A stretch of DNA of 10,410 bases, taken from assembly GCA_038131695.1 (NCBI GenBank), contig JAYPQA010000032.1:1-10410 (forward strand), in the 5' to 3' direction. How positions within the stretch are numbered: the first letter of the stretch is position 1; every line of letters starts with the position of its first letter. The notes under the pieces were generated by a model. The model ran no database searches. It was not told the origin of the DNA and saw only the letters and a program-made list of their open reading frames with translations. Source of the DNA: JADHLK01 sp038131695. Lineage in GTDB: Bacteria > Pseudomonadota > Alphaproteobacteria > Puniceispirillales > Puniceispirillaceae. This document shows positions 6,761 through 10,410 of the stretch, piece by piece. The translations under genes were made by a program, and so were the position numbers.

Positions 6761-7540
6761 CTAGTCCCCTTTTGGGCGGGAGACCTTGCTGCCGGCCTTT
6801 TTCGACAGAAAGGCGTTCAGCCTCGCTTCGGCCTCCGGGCTGGTTGAGGTGAAAGAGGCGATAAAGCTCTCAACAAACAGACCGTCATCATTTGCCATAT
6901 CCTGAATGCGGGGCAGGGCGTGGATGATCGCATAGTTGGAAATCGGCGCGTTGGTGGCGGCCTGGGCGGCCAGCTGGGCCGCTTTTTCCACCGCCCCGCC
7001 TGCCTCTGTCACATATTGGGCGAGGCCCCAGCTTTCCGCCTGTGCCGCATCAATAGAGCGGCCTGTCAGCATCATATCGCCCATCCGCGCCGCCCCGATC
7101 AGCCGGGCGGTCCGCACTGAGGCCCCGCCGCCGACAAAAATGCCGCGCTGGCCTTCTGGCAGGGCGAAAAAGGCGCTCTCATCGGCGACCCGAATCTGGG
7201 CAGAGGAGGCCAGCTCGAGCCCGCCGCCAACCACCGCCCCGTGCAGGGCCGCCACCCAGGGCAGCTTGCCGCGATAGAGCCGGTCAAAAACCTGATGCCA
7301 GCGGCGCGAGCCATGCACCCCTTCCATAGGCGTCTTATGCACATGTTCGGCCAAATCCAGCCCGGCGGAAAAATGCTGGCCATGGCCGAAAATCACCCCG
7401 GCCTTGGCCGTTTCCTCAGCTTTCGTGATCGCCGCATCCAGCGCCTCTATCACCCGGTCTGAAATGGCGTTGCGCTTGTCCGGACGATTCAGCCCCAGCA
7501 GGACGACATCGCCTCTTTGTTCCATGCTAATCAGTTCCAT
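6761..7540 (-). CDS. Crotonase / enoyl-CoA hydratase family protein
   Basis: Crotonase-fold enzymes act on acyl-CoA thioesters, for example hydrating enoyl-CoA in fatty-acid or aromatic-acid breakdown. The 259-residue product starts at ATG 7540 (MELISMEQRGDVVLL), chosen over the longer frame to 7642 because GGGAG lies upstream and the family begins here. Visible motifs are LNRPDKRNAIS, the first oxyanion-hole segment GQHFSAGLDLAEH (55-67), the second, HGAVVGGGLELA (100-111), with Glu109, and LPEGQRGIFVGGGASVR with Glu129. Both glutamates correspond to the catalytic pair of true hydratases, so hydratase activity is possible, but the subfamily substrate cannot be told. The gene is intact and transcribed towards the HNH gene. 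Confidence 0.9.
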   Translation of the reverse strand: MELISMEQRGDVVLLGLNRPDKRNAISDRVIEALDAAITKAEETAKAGVIFGHGQHFSAGLDLAEHVHKTPMEGVHGSRRWHQVFDRLYRGKLPWVAALHGAVVGGGLELASSAQIRVADESAFFALPEGQRGIFVGGGASVRTARLIGAARMGDMMLTGRSIDAAQAESWGLAQYVTEAGGAVEKAAQLAAQAATNAPISNYAIIHALPRIQDMANDDGLFVESFIASFTSTSPEAEARLNAFLSKKAGSKVSRPKGD

Positions 7541-7798
7541 CTTCCGGCCAGGCTCCCTGTTATCTGATTTCTTTGGCCAACCTAAACCAAGCCTTGCCTC
7601 TTGCCAATAAAATAGGTCACATCTGCCGGGCCGCCTGACCAAATGGCCAGCTTGCCCGGCGGCCTCGGCCCGCTATCCTGACAGGCTGGCGAGAAAGGGC
7701 AAAGGGGCATAGGGCCGGATGCAAAGGGGCCAGTGGGGCATATTCAAAAATAGCAGGGCCAAAGAAGCAAGCAGGAGGGTCCGGCTCTCTGGCTGCTT

Positions 7799-9672
7799 TT
7801 GCCGGCATCTGGCAGGCCCCAGCTGGCCTTTGCCGCTGCTGGGGCTCATCTGGCGGGGCTGCTGGTCTGGCTGGTGCTGGCCGCCGCTGAACGGCTGCAT
7901 GGTGATCTGCTGAACCGGGTGCGCCCCTGCATCTACCCAGGCATCTGTCCGCGGATGGGCCGGTCATTATCACCCTTGAAGAGGCGAGTTTTGCCGTTTT
8001 GCAACGCGCTGGCCCTGGCCGCGCGAGCTGCATGGCAGGCTGCTGGAAAAGCTGGTGGATGCCGTGGCCCGGCAGATTGTGTTTGACCTGCTTTTTGCCG
8101 AACCCTCTGATCCCCAGTCAGATGGCTATTTTGCGGCAGCCATTGCGGCGGCGGGCGCTGGGGCTGGGCCGGTGATTCTGGCAGCAGATACCAGCACCAC
8201 CCGCCCGCAAGACGGCCCGGCAGCGGGCGCAGCACAACGGGTAACCGGGCCCTTGCCGCTCCTCATAAAGGCTGGGGCGAGAGCCGGGTTTGCCGGGGTG
8301 CAACGCGACCCGGATCTGGTGGTCAGGCGGGATGCCGGGCTGGCGCACAGCCTGTCTGGTCTGGCAGCTGGCAGGCCGGGTGCGGCCGGGACCCCGCGCC
8401 TGATCCGCTATCCGGCCCGCGCCGCGCCCTTTCGCCAGATCAGCTATTATGAATTTTTTACCGAGCCGCCGCCCGCCTCCAGCCTGGCAGGCAAGACAGT
8501 GTTTGTCGGTTTTGATCTGAAAGCCGCCGCTGATATTTACCAGAACAAGCCGGATCATTTCGCCACGCCCCTGACCCGCTTCACCGGCCAGCAGACGGCC
8601 GGGGTGGTGTTGCAGGCGATTTTATATGTCAATCACCAGCTGGACGGGTTTGTCGCCCTCCTGCCTGGCTGGCAACAGGCCGCTCTACTCTTGGTCTGGG
8701 CTGCTGTGTCCTGTCTGGTGAATGGCCGTTTCCGGCCGCTGGCGGGGGGGGTGCTGGGGCTGGCCGGTCTCGGGGTGGGGTTTGGCCTTTCAGCGCTGTT
8801 CTGGCAGCAGGGGCTGTTTGTGCCGATGCTGACCGGCGGGCCGGTTTTTCTGGCTAGCTATCTGGCCTCCAGCAGCCATGCGCTGATCACCGCAACCCGC
8901 CAGAAGCGGGAAATAAGACAGGCTTTCAGCCAATATCTCGCACCGGAAATGGTGTCCTTGCTGGTGGCTGAACCGGACAGGCTGGTGCTGGGCGGCAGCC
9001 GCCGGATGATGACCATCCTGTTTTGTGATATTCGCGGTTTTACCGGCCTTGCTGAGAGGCTGCGCGGTGAGCCGGAAAAGCTGGTCGGGCTGATAAACCG
9101 GCTGCTGACCGAGCTGACGGCGGATATTCTGGATTCTGGTGGGACGATCGACAAATATATGGGCGATTGCATCATGGCCTTCTGGAATGCGCCGCTGGCC
9201 GCGCCGGATCATGCCAGCCAGGCGGTGGCCGCTGCCCGCCAAATGCGGCAAACCCTGACCCGGCTGAATCAGGAGGCGGAAATCACGCAGCTGGTCGGCG
9301 GGCCTGTGCGTACGGTATTGGCATTGCAACAGGCGATGCATTGTCTGCAATCTGATCCCAAAAGGCTTTGACTATACGGGGCTGGGCGACCGGGTGAATC
9401 TGGCGGCGCGGCTGGAAGCCCGCACGAAAGGCTGGCAGCTGCCGGTTTGGCTCTGCGATCAGACGGCTCGGCTGCTGCAGGAAAAGGCCGAAGCGGGAGA
9501 GGATAGGGCGGCGAGTTTGGCCAGCTGTCTTGTCCAGCTGGGGCCGGTGCGTCTGGCCGGAATGCAGCGCCCTGAGACGGTCTTTGCCTTGCTGGATCAG
9601 CCGCCCGGACCCGCGGAGCAGGCGGCTCTGGCCCGCTCTGTGGCGCGCTGTGAAGCGGGGGAGAGCCGGTAG
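7799..9672 (+). CDS. CHASE2-domain class III adenylate cyclase (membrane-bound), four frameshifts
   Basis: This is a membrane sensor that makes cyclic nucleotide. Pieces in order: a first hydrophobic segment (LAGLLVWLVLAAAERLHGDL), a periplasmic CHASE2 sensor domain (PVIITLEEASFAVLQRAGP, WPRELHGRLLEKLVDA, QIVFDLLFAEPSDPQSDGYF), three membrane segments (about 8650-8870), then the cyclase domain. The latter has first metal Asp in TILFCDIRGFTG, second in GGTIDKYMGDCIMAFWNAP, and FDYTGLGDRVNLAARLE with transition-state Asn and Arg. Lys in IDKYMGD and Thr in DYTGLGD suggest ATP specificity (class IIIb-like). Breaks at 7924-7927, 8013-8015, 9306-9311 and 9334-9339 are each fixed by one missing base. 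The start is uncertain: TTG 7799 is in frame, while ATG 7719 is an alternative needing another shift. Confidence 0.82.
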
Positions 9673-9757
9673 CGGGCCGCAAAACCGCTTGCCAGCAAGG
9701 GGCAATTCAGCCTACCAACAGGGTCAGAGTGACAGTTTGGAAAAAAAAGGCCGAGCG

Positions 9758-10410
9758 ATGCAGCAACAAACAGCCAGGCTGGCAGGCAAAACAGCCCTGA
9801 TATTCGGTGGGGGACAGGCCCACTCAGAAGAAACAACCCCGCCGATGGGCAATGGCCGGGCGGTGGCCTTGCGCTTTGCCGCAGAAGGGGCACGGGTGAT
9901 GGTGGCGATAAATCTGCTGAGGCGGCTGAGGCGGTGGTCGGTGAAATCCGCGCGGCGGGCGGCGTGGCTGAGGCCGCTATCTGTGATGTGCTGGAGGAGG
10001 CAGAAATAAAAGCCGCTATCACCCGCACCGAACAGCAATTTGAGGCGATTGATATTCTGCATAATAATGTCGGGCTGTCGGTGGCGGGCGGGGACAAGCC
10101 GGTTCTGGAGATAGAGCCGGAAGATTTTGATTTCCTGTTTCGTCTCAATCTGCGGGCGATGGTGCTGGCGGCCAAGCACGCGCTGCCGGGAATGCGCGAA
10201 AGGCGGCGCGGCGTCATTATCAATATCTCATCCGTCGCCGCGAGCGAAACCTATCCCTGGGTGGGTTACAAGACCTCCAAGGCCGGTATTCTGGCACTGA
10301 CCGAGCAGCTGGCTATCCAGAATGCTGAATTTGGCATAAGGGCGGTGACCATCCTGCCCGGCCTGATTGATACGGTGATGGCGGTGGATGCCAGGGCGCA
10401 GGCCTGGGGG
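9758..10410 (+). CDS. Short-chain dehydrogenase/reductase (SDR), 3' end outside the window, one frameshift
   Basis: SDRs are NAD(P)-dependent oxidoreductases. From ATG 9758 the Rossmann start reads LAGKTALIFGGGQ, a longer glycine loop ending PPMGNGRAVALRFAAEGARVMVA, then a frame change near 9905-9907 (one missing base) to DKSAEAAEAVVGEIRAAGG. The rest is standard: ICDV, ILHNNVG (NNAG-type motif), IINISSVAAS with the catalytic Ser, and GYKTSKAGI with the catalytic Tyr-x-x-x-Lys. PGLIDT follows and the window ends mid-gene. The extended glycine loop with GNGRA is found in a subgroup of SDRs. The substrate is not identifiable. An 85-bp gap separates it from the cyclase gene. Confidence 0.87.

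Noticed and set aside
6936..7277. Plus-strand open frame opposite the crotonase gene
   Set aside because: Long antisense frames are expected in GC-rich coding DNA; the minus strand has conserved crotonase motifs.
7590..7625. TTGGCA-17 bp-TAGGTT as a minus-strand promoter for the crotonase gene
   Set aside because: The spacing is good but the -10 element matches only half the consensus, so it is not called as a feature.
8790..9350. Long minus-strand frame opposite the cyclase gene
   Set aside because: The plus strand carries the cyclase catalytic motifs; the minus-strand product is low-complexity (Q/H/R-rich) and resembles no known family.
9776..9880. Long glycine-motif loop in the SDR as a novelty
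   Set aside because: A subgroup of SDRs with an extended loop ending in GNGRA is already known, so this is likely a family trait.
370..10410. CRISPR arrays, tRNA or rRNA genes
   Set aside because: No regularly spaced repeats with unique spacers, and no tRNA or rRNA-like sequence, were seen on either strand.

Overview
The window looks like a proteobacterial, probably alphaproteobacterial, chromosome segment. Most genes are GC-rich with G/C third codon positions. Between the end of guaA and about position 2213 lies a strikingly AT-rich insert. The taxon call is an impression from codon style and gene types, not a search result.

Layout. (1) 1-369: the 3' end of guaA (GMP synthase), a known integration hotspot. 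(2) 370-2213: an AT-rich island remnant that starts directly after the guaA stop codon. On the minus strand it carries a decayed NeuD/PglD-like sugar acetyltransferase fragment and a 2-oxoglutarate/Fe(II) oxygenase. On the plus strand it carries a half-size type I restriction specificity subunit (HsdS), followed by an 11-codon stub that looks like the start of hsdR. No integrase is seen. (3) 2242-4409: host-like genes for a small membrane protein, a secreted GH5 glycosidase and a cytochrome b561-type membrane protein. (4) 4600-6720: an overlapping two-gene module, an EcoRI-family adenine DNA methyltransferase followed by a DUF262 + HNH endonuclease protein. This is the most likely defence system in the window. 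(5) 6761-7540: a crotonase (enoyl-CoA hydratase family) gene on the minus strand. (6) 7799-9672: a CHASE2 membrane-anchored class III adenylate cyclase. (7) 9758-10410: a short-chain dehydrogenase/reductase cut off by the window end.

Five otherwise well-conserved genes (oxygenase, GH5, DUF262-HNH, cyclase, SDR) are broken at eleven sites in total. Every site is explained by one missing base, except one that needs two missing or one extra. Many sites are in short homopolymers. This uniform pattern, found in unrelated genes, points to systematic deletion errors in the assembly rather than biological decay, so these genes are annotated as CDS with notes. The NeuD remnant is different: it has an in-frame stop and has lost its C-terminal half, so it is called a pseudogene.

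Non-coding features include an exact 20-nt sequence present in two intergenic regions (2536-2555 and 4450-4469), an 18-bp tandem repeat (2491-2534) and a 15-bp GC-rich tandem repeat between two convergent genes (6731-6759).
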